Shown here one piece after another: positions 7,373 to 15,984 of a stretch of DNA of 23,189 bases (within the stretch, counting starts at the first letter, position 1; each line of letters opens with the position of its first letter). The position numbers were made by a program, and so were the translations under genes. Location of the stretch: NCBI GenBank assembly GCA_039815945.1, contig JBCBYI010000037.1:1-23189 (forward strand). The letters run 5' to 3'. The notes beneath the pieces were generated by a model, which was not told where the DNA came from, did not search any database, and worked only from the letters and a program-made list of their open reading frames with translations. This DNA comes from UBA11606 sp039815945 (lineage in GTDB: Bacteria; Actinomycetota; Acidimicrobiia; Acidimicrobiales; Aldehydirespiratoraceae).

Positions 7373-8356
7373 CGAACCGACCTCGAGGGCGGCGAACTTC
7401 TCGGCGAGGTAGTCCTTGGCGAGAATGGGTTCGTACCGGGCCGGGACGGCGGCCGAGACACAGGTCGGGAAGGGTTCGATCACCGCGTCTGCGTCGGGTT
7501 CGTGGAAGAACACCAGGCTGATCAGCTCTTCTTCGGGTGCGTCGGGCGACGGCGGGAGCACCCGGTGCTCGTTGGAGCACCATCGGTCGTTGGTCCACTG
7601 GCGGAGCATGTCGCCGGTGTTGACGATCAGGCTGCCGTCGACGACCGGCGCGTCGATCCAGCGGTCGTCGTCGTCTTTCACCTGCAGGCCGCCGAGGCCG
7701 GGTTGGCGGTCGAGGATGGTGATGGTGCCGAAGTCGGTGTGGGGCCCGATCCGGTACTGACCGGGTTCCGCGGCGCCATGGCGGTGGGGCCAGTACCAGT
7801 TCACGTTGCCGGTGGCCGTCGTCTCCTGGCAGTGGTCGACGATCTCGTTGCGATCGAGCCCGAGGGCGAGGGCGAAGAGTTCGAGAAGGTCGTCGGCCAG
7901 TCGGCGGCAGGCCGTCCAGTAGGTCTCGGCGATCGAGCGAAACGACGCGGGGTCATCGGGCCACAAGTTGTCGGCGTACAGCTCCGGACTCGTGGCGCGG
8001 GTCTGCGCCGGCAGGTCCTCGATCGTGCCGAACGCGAACGTCTCCTTGAGGTCGGGCGGCGTGTCGATGCCATAGGTGGCGGCGTTCGACTCACGGCCGG
8101 GGCCGATCCATCCCCGGTAGAGGCCGCCCCCGTCTGGCATCACGAGCTCCTTGGCCGACGGTGGCTGATGGAAGAAGTCCGTGGCGGTCGTCCGCATGCG
8201 TTCGAACACGGTCGGGTCGATGCCGTGGTTGACCACGACGAGGAAGCCGCAGCGGCGGAGATGAGCGTCGACGGTTTCGGCGAGCATCAGGCGGTCGTCG
8301 TCGGTGCCGACGAACCACGGTTCGAGGTCGACGAGGGGGATGAAGTCGGTGCTCAT
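7271..8356 (-). CDS. 2OG/Fe(II) oxygenase, IPNS/thymine-7-hydroxylase-like (copy 1)
   Basis: A 361-residue double-stranded-beta-helix non-heme iron oxygenase. DIOX_N-type features come first (IPLVDL near the N terminus, CGFLVVVNHGI at 36-46). The iron triad is H206-x-D208 in GPHTDFG and H264 in NEHRV, with VNTGDMLRQWTND between them. The usual 2OG-anchoring RxS before the last strand reads L-I-S (ELISLVFF), so the Arg is missing. ATG 8356 has GGAGG seven bases upstream and lies 13 nt after the permease stop, so this is the last gene of the importer operon. The final 37 or so residues are Arg-rich and are encoded antisense to the MFS gene, so they may be a recent 3' extension. Confidence 0.88.
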   Translation of the reverse strand: MSTDFIPLVDLEPWFVGTDDDRLMLAETVDAHLRRCGFLVVVNHGIDPTVFERMRTTATDFFHQPPSAKELVMPDGGGLYRGWIGPGRESNAATYGIDTPPDLKETFAFGTIEDLPAQTRATSPELYADNLWPDDPASFRSIAETYWTACRRLADDLLELFALALGLDRNEIVDHCQETTATGNVNWYWPHRHGAAEPGQYRIGPHTDFGTITILDRQPGLGGLQVKDDDDRWIDAPVVDGSLIVNTGDMLRQWTNDRWCSNEHRVLPPSPDAPEEELISLVFFHEPDADAVIEPFPTCVSAAVPARYEPILAKDYLAEKFAALEVGSSADRRRRHRAAAGRAGDRDRTDGDDRCDDEGRR

Positions 8357-8369
8357 GTCGTTCCTCCGG

Positions 8370-9317
8370 TCAGCGAGACTCTCGGGCATAGGGCTGGGCC
8401 AAGGCCGCAGGAGCCGCGACCTTGCGTGCCCGGGTCGGGCTGGCCGAGATGGCGACGACGACGACGTAGGCGGCGACGAACGGCACCATCTTCAAGAAGT
8501 CCGACGGGATGTCGACCTCGGCCAGCTGCAGGGTGAAGCCGAGGCCGTTGAGGATGCCGTAGGCCATGGCCCCGACGAGGGCGATCCACGGCCGCCAGCC
8601 GGCGAGGATCACCAGCGCCACGGCGATCCATCCGGCGCCGGCGGTGACACCGTTTTGCCAGGTGCCAACGATGGCGAGGGTCAGGTAGGCGCCGCCGAGT
8701 CCGGCGCCGAAGCCGCCGATCGCGGTGCCGAGGTAACGGATCTGGACGACGGGGATGCCGGCGGCGTCCGCCGCGGCCGGATCCTCGCCGACGGCTCGGA
8801 AGGCGAGGCCGGCGGGCGTGCGGTACAGGACGTAGCCGGTGGCCCCGACCAGCACCACGGCGAGGTACACGATGATGTCGTGTCCGAGCAGGGTCGGCCC
8901 GATGGCGGGCAGGTCTCGGATCGCCTCCGGCAGGAGTGGGTTCACGTCGACGCCGTTGGGGGCGGACAGGACCCCGGGTTCGCCCGCCGTACCGATGAAT
9001 GACGACAGTCCGCCGCCGACGATCACGAGCGACAGGCCCGACACGGTCTGGTCGACCCGCAGGGTCACGGCGAGGAGGGCGTGGACCAACGCAAGGCCGG
9101 CACCGGCAAGGCCGCCGGCGAGCATGGCGATCGTGAGGCTGCCGGTTTCGATGCCGGCCCAGAAGCCGACGACCGCGCCCATCAGCATCATGCCTTCGAC
9201 GCCGAGGTTCATGACTCCGCATCGATTGGCGATGATCTCGCCGAGCGCGGCGAACAGGACCGGCGTGGCGACGGCGACCGCACTGGCGATCGAGAGGATG
9301 AAGACGCTGTCGTTCAT
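8370..9317 (-). CDS. BMP-type nucleoside ABC transporter permease 2 (NupQ/YufQ-like)
   Basis: A 315-residue multi-pass permease of the branched-chain/ribose/nucleoside type. Near the N terminus it has ANRCGVMNLGVEGMMLMGA, matching the 'N.G.EG..L.GA' signature of the smaller permease in BMP-family nucleoside importers. The rest is a series of hydrophobic helices with the loop GTAIGGFGAGLGGAYL typical of the family. The start overlaps the stop of permease 1 (ATGA, 9317-9314), so the two subunits are translationally coupled, as expected for a heterodimeric pore. Confidence 0.93.
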   Translation of the reverse strand: MNDSVFILSIASAVAVATPVLFAALGEIIANRCGVMNLGVEGMMLMGAVVGFWAGIETGSLTIAMLAGGLAGAGLALVHALLAVTLRVDQTVSGLSLVIVGGGLSSFIGTAGEPGVLSAPNGVDVNPLLPEAIRDLPAIGPTLLGHDIIVYLAVVLVGATGYVLYRTPAGLAFRAVGEDPAAADAAGIPVVQIRYLGTAIGGFGAGLGGAYLTLAIVGTWQNGVTAGAGWIAVALVILAGWRPWIALVGAMAYGILNGLGFTLQLAEVDIPSDFLKMVPFVAAYVVVVAISASPTRARKVAAPAALAQPYARESR

Positions 9318-10432
9318 GTCGCTCCTGCGAGTTCGGTTCCGGATTCGTTCGAGGCGTCCGTGGCCTCGGCCGCCACCACCTCCACCTTGTTCATCACGAA
9401 GAACTCGCCGGCGGTGACGGTGAGGAAGATGAGGCCCTGGAGGAGGAAGACGACCTCGACCTCGATGCCGATGCCCTGGAGGCGGCTGCCGGAGGTGGCG
9501 ATGGCCGCCAGAAACGCAGCGACCGGTACGACACCGAGTGGGTTCGAGCGGGCGACGACGGCGACGATGATGCCGGTGAAGCCGATGTCGGTCGCGAGCG
9601 AGTTGGGCTCGAGGCCCTTGCTCACGCCGCTGACCTCACTGACGCCAGCGATCGCGGCGAGCGCCCCGGAGATGGCCAACACGGTGATGGTCTTCATCCG
9701 CACGCTCATGCCGGCGTACCGGGCGCTCGACGGCGAGTCGCCGATCGTCCGGATCTGGAAGCCCCAGGTCGTGCGGCGCAGTACCCACCACAGCCCGACG
9801 GCGCACACGATCGCAATCACGAAGCCGAAGTGCAGACGGCCGGACAGCTCGGGCATGATCGCCGACTCGGGGAGCCGCTTGCCGCCCGGCACGGTGCGTT
9901 GCGGATCCCGCCAGAACGACTGCGAGCCGAAGATCAGGTAGTTCATCAGCGAGAGGGCGACGAAGTTGAGCATCAACGTCGTGATGATCTCGTCGGCGTT
10001 GAACAGCGCCTTCGGGATGGCGGCGAGCAGTGCCCACGCCGCACCGGCGAGGGCGCCGAAGGCCACCATCGAGCTGAGCATGACGACCATCGGGGTGTCG
10101 GGGGGCAGCATGAGACCGACCCAGCTCGCAGCGATGGCGCCGAGGTACAGTTGGCCCTCGCCGCCGATGTTGTAGACCCGCATCTGGAAGGCGATCGCGG
10201 CGGCGAGGCCCGTGAGGATGAGCGGCGTGGCGAGCGCGAGGGTGCGGGTCAGCGGTGTCCAGCCGTTGAGGCTGGCGTCGAACATCGTGCGGTACGCCTC
10301 GATCGGGTCACTGCCTGATACGGCGAGTAGCGCCGCACCGATCAACAGCGCGACGACGAGCGCCGCGAACGGCACGCCGAACCGCACGACGGGCCCGGCG
10401 AACCCTCGCGGTGTGACACGGAGTCGGCCCAT
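9314..10432 (-). CDS. BMP-type nucleoside ABC transporter permease 1 (NupP/YufP-like)
   Basis: A 372-residue permease, the larger partner of the pair. After a first membrane helix and a periplasmic loop (DPIEAYRTMFDASL) it carries AIAFQMRVYNIGGEGQLYLG, the family signature, followed by further membrane helices. ATG 10432 shares its A with the TGA of the ATPase gene (TGATG). A GTG three bases earlier is also possible. It works with permease 2, the ATPase and the lipoprotein to import nucleosides or nucleobases. Confidence 0.93.
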   Translation of the reverse strand: MGRLRVTPRGFAGPVVRFGVPFAALVVALLIGAALLAVSGSDPIEAYRTMFDASLNGWTPLTRTLALATPLILTGLAAAIAFQMRVYNIGGEGQLYLGAIAASWVGLMLPPDTPMVVMLSSMVAFGALAGAAWALLAAIPKALFNADEIITTLMLNFVALSLMNYLIFGSQSFWRDPQRTVPGGKRLPESAIMPELSGRLHFGFVIAIVCAVGLWWVLRRTTWGFQIRTIGDSPSSARYAGMSVRMKTITVLAISGALAAIAGVSEVSGVSKGLEPNSLATDIGFTGIIVAVVARSNPLGVVPVAAFLAAIATSGSRLQGIGIEVEVVFLLQGLIFLTVTAGEFFVMNKVEVVAAEATDASNESGTELAGAT

Positions 10433-12063
10433 CACGACGCCCTCACCTGGTCGTTGGGCTCGCCGTTCGGGGTGAGGTCGAGCGTGTCGTTCGTCGCGTC
10501 GTCGTCGTCGGACTCAGCGACGGTCGTGGTCGCGTGCTTCGGCTCCGTCGAGCCGGTCATCAACAGTCCGATCCGGTCGACGTCGATCTCGTCGCGGGGG
10601 AAGCGGCCGACGATGCGGCCCTTGAACATGACGACGACGACGTCGGACATGCGGATCACCTCGTCGAGGTCCTCGGAGAACACGAGTACGCCGCGGTCGT
10701 GATCGCGTTCGTCGACGATGTGGGCTCGCACCGCCTCGGCTGCCGCCATGTCGAGCCCGCGTGTCGGAGCGGCGGCGAGCAGCACGTCGTGGACCTCGTC
10801 GAGCTCTCGGGCGAGGATCGCCTTCTGGAGATTGCCGCCCGACATCAGCGACACCCGCATGCCGCGGCGGTTGCCGCGGACATCGAAGGCGTCGACGAGA
10901 CGGCGGGCGGTCGCTTCGATCGCTGACCACGAGAGCAGGCCCCGCTTGGCGTGCGGTGCGCGATCGAAGCTCTTGAGGGCGACGTTGTGTTCGAGTGGCA
11001 GACCAGGCGCGAGGCCGACGCCGAGGCGGTCCTCGGGTACGTAGGCGAGTCCGGCCGCCATCCGGGCGCTCGCGCCACCCGACGAGCAGTCGACCCCCGA
11101 CACGACCACCCGCCCCTGGGCGAGTGGTCGCAGGCCGGCGATCGCCTCCTGCAGTTCGCGCTGGCCGTTGCCGGCGACACCGGCGACACCGACGACCTCC
11201 CCCCGGCGCACGGTGAGCGCGACCCCGTCGACGGCCGTGAGACCCTTGTCGCCGCGAACGGAGACGTCGTTGAGTTCGAGCACCGAGTCGCCGGCGGGAC
11301 GGTTCGCCGCACCCGCCTGCTTTCGTTCCGCCGCATCGCTGTCGCCGAACATCATCCGGGCGACCTCGGCGGGCGTGGTGTCGGCGGTCGACACCGAACC
11401 TGCGTTGAGGCCGTGCCGCAACACCGTGATGCGGTCGGTGTAGGCCATCGTCTCGGCCATCTTGTGCGAGACGAGCACCACGGCCTGCCCCTTGTCGACC
11501 ATCGTCGACACCGCCTCGAACAGGCGGTCGGTCTCCTGGGGAGCCAGGACCGCCGTAGGTTCGTCGAGGATCAGGATCCGGGCCTTGCGGAACAGCTGTT
11601 TGAGGATCTCGACGCGCTGCTGCTCGCCGACGGACAGCTGCCAGATCGGTGCGGTCGGATCGACATGGAGGCCGTACTCCTCGGCGAGGTCGCCGACCAT
11701 CGCTTCGACGTCGCGCATCGACCGGGGCCGCTGGTCGCGCGACAGGCCGAGCACGATGTTCTCGGCGACGGTGAAGCTGTCGACCAGTCGGAAGTGCTGG
11801 TACACCATCCCGACGCCGGCCTGGGCGGCGTCGAGCGGGCTGCGGAAGTCGACGGTCTCACCGTCGATGGACACCGTCCCGGTGTCGGGGCGGTACAGCC
11901 CGGAGAGAACGGAGCACAGGGTCGACTTCCCCGCCCCGTTCTCGCCGAGCAGTCCGTGGATCTCACCACCCCGGAGGTCGAAGTCGACCGAGTCGATGGC
12001 GCGGACGCCATAGAACGACTTGGTCAGACTTCGGACCTCGAGGTGCGTCGAAGATTCGGTCAT
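10432..12063 (-). CDS. Nucleoside-type ABC transporter ATPase, two fused ABC domains
   Basis: A 543-residue protein with tandem ATPase domains. Domain 1 has Walker A GENGAGKST (40-48), signature LSVGEQQ (143-149) and Walker B ILILDEPTAVL. Domain 2 has a degenerate Walker A (GVAGNGQRE), signature LMSGGNLQK and a Walker B without the DE pair (LLAAAPTRGLD). This one-good/one-degenerate arrangement and the LSVGxQQRVEILK motif are typical of the NupA/YufO ATPases that energise BMP-dependent purine nucleoside uptake. The start at 12063 was chosen because homology begins there; the upstream open frame overlaps the lipoprotein gene. It follows the lipoprotein stop by 29 nt. Confidence 0.94.
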   Translation of the reverse strand: MTESSTHLEVRSLTKSFYGVRAIDSVDFDLRGGEIHGLLGENGAGKSTLCSVLSGLYRPDTGTVSIDGETVDFRSPLDAAQAGVGMVYQHFRLVDSFTVAENIVLGLSRDQRPRSMRDVEAMVGDLAEEYGLHVDPTAPIWQLSVGEQQRVEILKQLFRKARILILDEPTAVLAPQETDRLFEAVSTMVDKGQAVVLVSHKMAETMAYTDRITVLRHGLNAGSVSTADTTPAEVARMMFGDSDAAERKQAGAANRPAGDSVLELNDVSVRGDKGLTAVDGVALTVRRGEVVGVAGVAGNGQRELQEAIAGLRPLAQGRVVVSGVDCSSGGASARMAAGLAYVPEDRLGVGLAPGLPLEHNVALKSFDRAPHAKRGLLSWSAIEATARRLVDAFDVRGNRRGMRVSLMSGGNLQKAILARELDEVHDVLLAAAPTRGLDMAAAEAVRAHIVDERDHDRGVLVFSEDLDEVIRMSDVVVVMFKGRIVGRFPRDEIDVDRIGLLMTGSTEPKHATTTVAESDDDDATNDTLDLTPNGEPNDQVRAS

Positions 12064-12092
12064 CGTGGCGCGCTGGGAGATGCCGTGACCGG

Positions 12093-13253
12093 TCAGGAGG
12101 TCGGGATCTCGCCGACGATGCCCTCGACGAGGTACTGGCAACACACGTTGCGTTCCTCGAACGGGATCGTCTCGCCCTCGGCGACCTGCACGTTGCCCTG
12201 GTTGTCGACGATCGGTCCGGCGAAGATGTCGAAGGTGCCGTCGATGATCTGCTGCTTTCGCTCCTCGACGAGGTCGAGGATGTCATCGGTGACCGCGGGG
12301 CCGTAGGGAGCGAAGTCGATCCAGCCCTCGGCGAGACCGCCGTAGGAGAAGCCGGGCTCGAACTCGCCGGCGATGATCGATTCGACCTGCTCGATGTAGT
12401 AGGTGCTCCAGTCGATGAGGAACGAACCGGCCCACGCCTCGGGCTCGAAGTCGGACCAGTCGTTCGTGTAGCCGAAGACATAGCCGCCGCGCTCGGCCAT
12501 CACCGTCGCATAGACCTGGGCGCCGACCTCGTGGGCGATCACGTCGGCGCCGGCGTTGGCGAGCGCCTCGGCGGCCTGCTGTTCGATGGCCGGGTCGAAC
12601 CAGGTGTTCAGGTACACGGCCTGGACCTCGACGTCGGGGTTCACTTCCTGGGCACCGAGGGTGAACGCATTGAGCGCCCGATTGACCTCGTCGAACGGGA
12701 AGCCGACGGGGTAACCGATGATGTTCGACTCGGTGAGGAAGCCGGCGACCATGCCGTCGAGGTAGCGGCCGTCCTCGGTGGCCTGGGTGAAGTGGCCGAC
12801 GTTCGGCTGTTCTTCGAAGCCGGCCCAGGTGAGGAAGTAGGTGTCCGGGTTCTCGTCGGCGACGTCGATCATGTCGAACTGGTAGAAGGTCGTGCCGATC
12901 ACCAGGTCCGCGCCGGCGTCGACGGCGTCCTGAAACGCGTTGGTGGCGGGCTGACCCGGCTCGATCGCCTCCACGTAGCTGAAGTCGATGCCAGGGAAGG
13001 CGTCGGCCATCTTGTTGCCACTGCGGAGGTGGGTGGTGTTCCAGCCGCCGTCCTCGGCGGAGCCGTCGAGGATCATCACGACCTTGAAGTCCGAGAAGTC
13101 CTCGCCGTCGGTTGCGGCGTCGTCGCTGCTGTCGGTGGCAGCGTCGTCGGTTGTGGTCTCCTCGTCGTCGCTTCCGCACGCCGCGGCGACGAGCGCGAAG
13201 GCGAGCACGAGGCTCAGGACCGCGCCGAACTTGGATGTCAAACGGTTCATCAT
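12093..13253 (-). CDS. BMP-family (PnrA-like) substrate-binding lipoprotein
   Basis: A 386-residue lipoprotein with signal peptide and lipobox VAAAC (Cys26), then an acidic Ser/Thr/Asp-rich linker (about 28-50), then a type I periplasmic-binding-protein fold. Features of the Bmp/PnrA family include GGWNTTHLRSGNKM, GADLVIGTTF, the duplicated G/D-rich hinge segments and a C-terminal FAGPIVDNQGNVQVAEGE. Family members characterised elsewhere bind purine nucleosides or related purines, so a purine-type ligand is expected, but specificity cannot be read here. The start ATG 13253 has GGAG 13 to 10 bases upstream; GTG 13271 is in frame but less likely. It is the first gene of the importer operon. 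Confidence 0.93.
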   Translation of the reverse strand: MMNRLTSKFGAVLSLVLAFALVAAACGSDDEETTTDDAATDSSDDAATDGEDFSDFKVVMILDGSAEDGGWNTTHLRSGNKMADAFPGIDFSYVEAIEPGQPATNAFQDAVDAGADLVIGTTFYQFDMIDVADENPDTYFLTWAGFEEQPNVGHFTQATEDGRYLDGMVAGFLTESNIIGYPVGFPFDEVNRALNAFTLGAQEVNPDVEVQAVYLNTWFDPAIEQQAAEALANAGADVIAHEVGAQVYATVMAERGGYVFGYTNDWSDFEPEAWAGSFLIDWSTYYIEQVESIIAGEFEPGFSYGGLAEGWIDFAPYGPAVTDDILDLVEERKQQIIDGTFDIFAGPIVDNQGNVQVAEGETIPFEERNVCCQYLVEGIVGEIPTS

Positions 13254-13375
13254 GAGCCGGGACTCCAGCACCCGTTTGTTTCTCGCTCGTTTCTCCGCTG
13301 TGAGCCTCGGGTGTCGTTACATGCCGTTCACCTTGCCGACTCGTAGCTCCGCTCCGCGCGCCTAGGGTCGCCGCC
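13254..13375. promoter_or_regulatory. 122-bp divergent intergenic region, importer / Rieske operon
   Basis: This region separates the importer operon (leftward) from the Rieske operon (rightward) and must hold both promoters. On the plus strand TAGGGT (13363-13368) lies 7 nt before ATG 13376. GCTGTGAG (13297-13304) and CGTTCAC (13325-13331) resemble the halves of the palindrome at 18229-18240 in the other divergent region, but here they are 20 bp apart, so a shared operator is only a possibility. Confidence 0.5.
13363..13368 (+). promoter_or_regulatory. -10 box TAGGGT before the Rieske operon
   Basis: TAGGGT ends 7 nt before ATG 13376 and shares TAGGGTCGCC with the polA upstream region. It supports ATG 13376 as the start and a leaderless mRNA. 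Confidence 0.55.
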
Positions 13376-14260
13376 ATGAGCGCTGCGTCTGCCACCTCCG
13401 CCGACTCCGTGTGCACCAATTCGGCGATCCTCGACCGCTGGCATCCGGTGGCGGCGAGCCACGACGTAGCCGACGGTGCTGTCCACTCGACGACACTGCT
13501 CGGGGTGCCGATCGAGTGCCGGCTCGCCGCTGCCGACCAGGCGGTCGTGACCCGGTGCGACGATCCCGGCGCGCCGGTCGCCGCAATGGTCGCGTACGAG
13601 TGTGTGTGGGCGTGTCTCGGCGATCCGGTCGAGCCACTGTTCGAGATCGACGAGGTCGGTGAGCGCGATCGGCGCATCGTGCACGCCGGCACGGTCGGCG
13701 TCCACGTGTCGGCACCGCGGGCCGTCGAAAACTTCCTCGACATGGCCCACTTCCCGTACGTCCACACCGGGATCCTCGGCGTCGAGCCCCACACCCAGGT
13801 GAAGGACTACGAGGTCCACGTCGACCCCGATACCAACGATGTGTGGGCGACCGACTGTGAGTTCTGGCAGCCACTCGCCGCCACCACGTCGACCGACGGT
13901 CAGATGAGCGACTACCGGTACCGGGTTCCGCATCCGTTCAACGTCGTCTTGTACAAGACGACACCGGTCGACGAGATGCGCATGGACGTCGTCGCCCTGT
14001 TCTGCCAGCCGGTCGCGCCGGATCGGATCGTCGCCCACCCGTTCCTGTGCCTGCTCGACGACGACAACTCCGTGGCGTCGATTCGGGCGTTCCAGCTGAA
14101 GATCTTCGGCCAGGACAAGCCGATCCTCGAGAACCAGGTTCCCAAGCGACTGCCCCTCGATCCGCGGGCGGAGCGGCCCATCCGCGCCGACCGGGTGGCC
14201 ATCACCTACCGCCGCTGGTTGACCGAACTCGGCGTGACCTACGCCGTGATCCCGGTATGA
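13376..14260 (+). CDS. Rieske-oxygenase catalytic subunit without Rieske cluster (NdmC-like)
   Basis: A 294-residue protein with the mononuclear iron site of Rieske oxygenases: D122-x2-H125-x4-H130 in ENFLDMAHFPYVHTG, and a probable third ligand D247 in FGQDKPILENQ. The N-terminal region starts like a Rieske domain (RWHPVAASHDV, residues 21-31, through about 60) and resumes at its end (YECVWACLGDP, 74-84). The segment that should carry CxH and CxxH is absent. Such a subunit needs electrons from a Rieske centre on another protein. This is the published arrangement of NdmC, which removes the N7-methyl of 7-methylxanthine with NdmD and NdmE. The next two genes supply those parts. The reaction is inferred; the substrate is unknown. 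TGA overlaps the next ATG. Confidence 0.82.
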   Translation: MSAASATSADSVCTNSAILDRWHPVAASHDVADGAVHSTTLLGVPIECRLAAADQAVVTRCDDPGAPVAAMVAYECVWACLGDPVEPLFEIDEVGERDRRIVHAGTVGVHVSAPRAVENFLDMAHFPYVHTGILGVEPHTQVKDYEVHVDPDTNDVWATDCEFWQPLAATTSTDGQMSDYRYRVPHPFNVVLYKTTPVDEMRMDVVALFCQPVAPDRIVAHPFLCLLDDDNSVASIRAFQLKIFGQDKPILENQVPKRLPLDPRAERPIRADRVAITYRRWLTELGVTYAVIPV

Positions 14261-15978
14261 ACACGTCGTGGTTCCCGGTCGCCGACGACCACGACATCAT
14301 CCCTCGGCACGTGGTGCGGGCGTCGCTGCACGGTCACGAGCTGGTCGTGTGGCGCGCCGATGACGGAAACGTGAACGTCTGGGAGAACCGGTGCCTGCAT
14401 CGCGGTGTCCGGCTCTCGATCGGGTCCAACGACGGCGCCGAACTCGTCTGCCGCTACCACGCCTGGCGCTACGCCAACCGGTCGGGCGGCTGCACCTACA
14501 TCCCGGCCCACCCCGCCGACGCGCCGGCCCGCACGGTGCAGTGCGCCACGCATCCGGTCGCGCTGCGGTACGGCCTCGTGTGGACCCGCCTCGACGGCGG
14601 TGACCACGACGATCCGCCGGTCCTCGACGCACTCGAGAGTGATCCGTTCGTGCTGCGAGCCCGGCCGGTCGCCGCCTCGGCGGCGGCGGTTCTCGCAGCC
14701 CTCGAGTCGTTCACGTTCGCGCCCGTCGGGGCGCCGCCCGATCGAGAACCGACGGTGGAGTGCGAGTCCGTGCCGGGTGGGGTCACCGTGACGGCCACCG
14801 TCGACGACGTCGTCGAACGGGTCGTCGTCTTCGTCCAGCCCGTCGGCCTCGGTCGCAGCGTCGTGCGGCCCGTTCGCAGCGGGCGGCCGGCGGACCCGAT
14901 GGTGGCGTGGCGCCATCACGCCCGGGTGCTCGGCCGGTTCGTCGACGAGGTCGAGCGTCTCCCCCCGACCGATGCTGATGCCGACGGCGTCGTCGAGGTC
15001 GCCGTGGCCCCGCCGGTCGCCCGGCCGTCGTCGGATCGACGCACGGTTCGGATCGAACGGAAGTGGACGACCGCCGACCAGATCGCTGCGTTCGAGTTGG
15101 TCGACCCGTCCGGCGAGGTGTTGCCGGTGATCCAACCGGGTGACCACATCGACGTCCACCTTCCGGGCGGGCTGGTGCGGCAGTACTCGCTCACCAACGC
15201 GCCGGGCGAGAGCGACCGCTACCGCATCGGTGTCAAGCGCACCGTGGACTCCGCCGGCGGTTCGGCCTACCTCCACGAGGTCGCCGCCGTCGGCGACACG
15301 TTGGAGATCTCGGTGCCACGCAATCACTTCGCCTTGCGTCGCAACGTGCCGGACACGCTGCTGATCGCAGGTGGCATCGGCGTCACCCCCATCCTGTCGA
15401 TGGCGCAGGCGCTCGCGCGGGTCGGGCTCGGCTTCGAACTTCACTACTTCGCCTCGTCGCCGGCCGAGTTCGCGTTCGAGGAGATCCTCGAGGCGCTGGG
15501 ACCGTCGGTGAACCGCCACGTCGGGCTCGACGCCGATGCGACGTCCGCTGAGCTGGAGCGTCTGCTGGCCCAGCCGGGGCCCACCCGCCAGGTCGCGGCG
15601 TGCGGGCCACCTCCCATGCTCGACCGGCTTCGCCGGCTTGCAGCCGACGCCGGATGGGCTGACGACGCGGTGCAGTTCGAGTACTTCGACAGCGGCGAGG
15701 TCGATCGCTCCTCCGTCTTCACGGTCGAACTCGCCCGGTCGGCCCGCACGATCGAGGTGGCCACCGGCGTCTCGGTGCTCGACGCGATCCGAGCCGACGG
15801 CATCGAACTGGCGTCGTCGTGCGAACGCGGCGCGTGCGGCACCTGCGCCGTGACGGTGCTCGACGGCGAGGTCGAGCACAACGACGTCTACCTCAGCCCT
15901 GCCGAGCGGGCAGCCGATGACACGCTGTTGACCTGCGTGTCGCGGGCGACGAGCGGCCGCCTGGTGCTCGACCTCTAG
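14257..15978 (+). CDS. Rieske-FNR-ferredoxin fusion reductase (NdmD-like)
   Basis: A 573-residue electron-transfer protein. Residues 1-115 are a complete Rieske domain, with cluster ligands C46-x-H48 and C65-x2-H68. Residues about 118-250 are a weakly conserved linker that lacks any D-x2-H-x4-H iron site. Residues about 255-480 are a ferredoxin-NADP reductase module: flavin-binding R308-x-Y310-S311 (RQYSL), NAD(P) loop AGGIGVTPILSM and CGPPPML. Residues about 488-573 are a plant-type [2Fe-2S] ferredoxin with C522, C527, C530 and C560. The expected path is NAD(P)H to flavin to ferredoxin to Rieske to the partner's iron. An extra N-terminal Rieske domain on a reductase is the hallmark of NdmD. 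The start overlaps the catalytic-subunit stop (ATGA). Confidence 0.9.
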   Translation: MNTSWFPVADDHDIIPRHVVRASLHGHELVVWRADDGNVNVWENRCLHRGVRLSIGSNDGAELVCRYHAWRYANRSGGCTYIPAHPADAPARTVQCATHPVALRYGLVWTRLDGGDHDDPPVLDALESDPFVLRARPVAASAAAVLAALESFTFAPVGAPPDREPTVECESVPGGVTVTATVDDVVERVVVFVQPVGLGRSVVRPVRSGRPADPMVAWRHHARVLGRFVDEVERLPPTDADADGVVEVAVAPPVARPSSDRRTVRIERKWTTADQIAAFELVDPSGEVLPVIQPGDHIDVHLPGGLVRQYSLTNAPGESDRYRIGVKRTVDSAGGSAYLHEVAAVGDTLEISVPRNHFALRRNVPDTLLIAGGIGVTPILSMAQALARVGLGFELHYFASSPAEFAFEEILEALGPSVNRHVGLDADATSAELERLLAQPGPTRQVAACGPPPMLDRLRRLAADAGWADDAVQFEYFDSGEVDRSSVFTVELARSARTIEVATGVSVLDAIRADGIELASSCERGACGTCAVTVLDGEVEHNDVYLSPAERAADDTLLTCVSRATSGRLVLDL

Positions 15979-15984
15979 GCCTCC

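Noticed and set aside
12064..12144. N-terminal extension of the ATPase
   Set aside because: It overlaps the lipoprotein's coding end and is Arg/Gly-rich; ABC homology starts at ATG 12063.
10951..12306. A 451-codon plus-strand frame opposite the ATPase and lipoprotein genes
   Set aside because: It is antisense to recognisable ABC and BMP proteins and has no domain.
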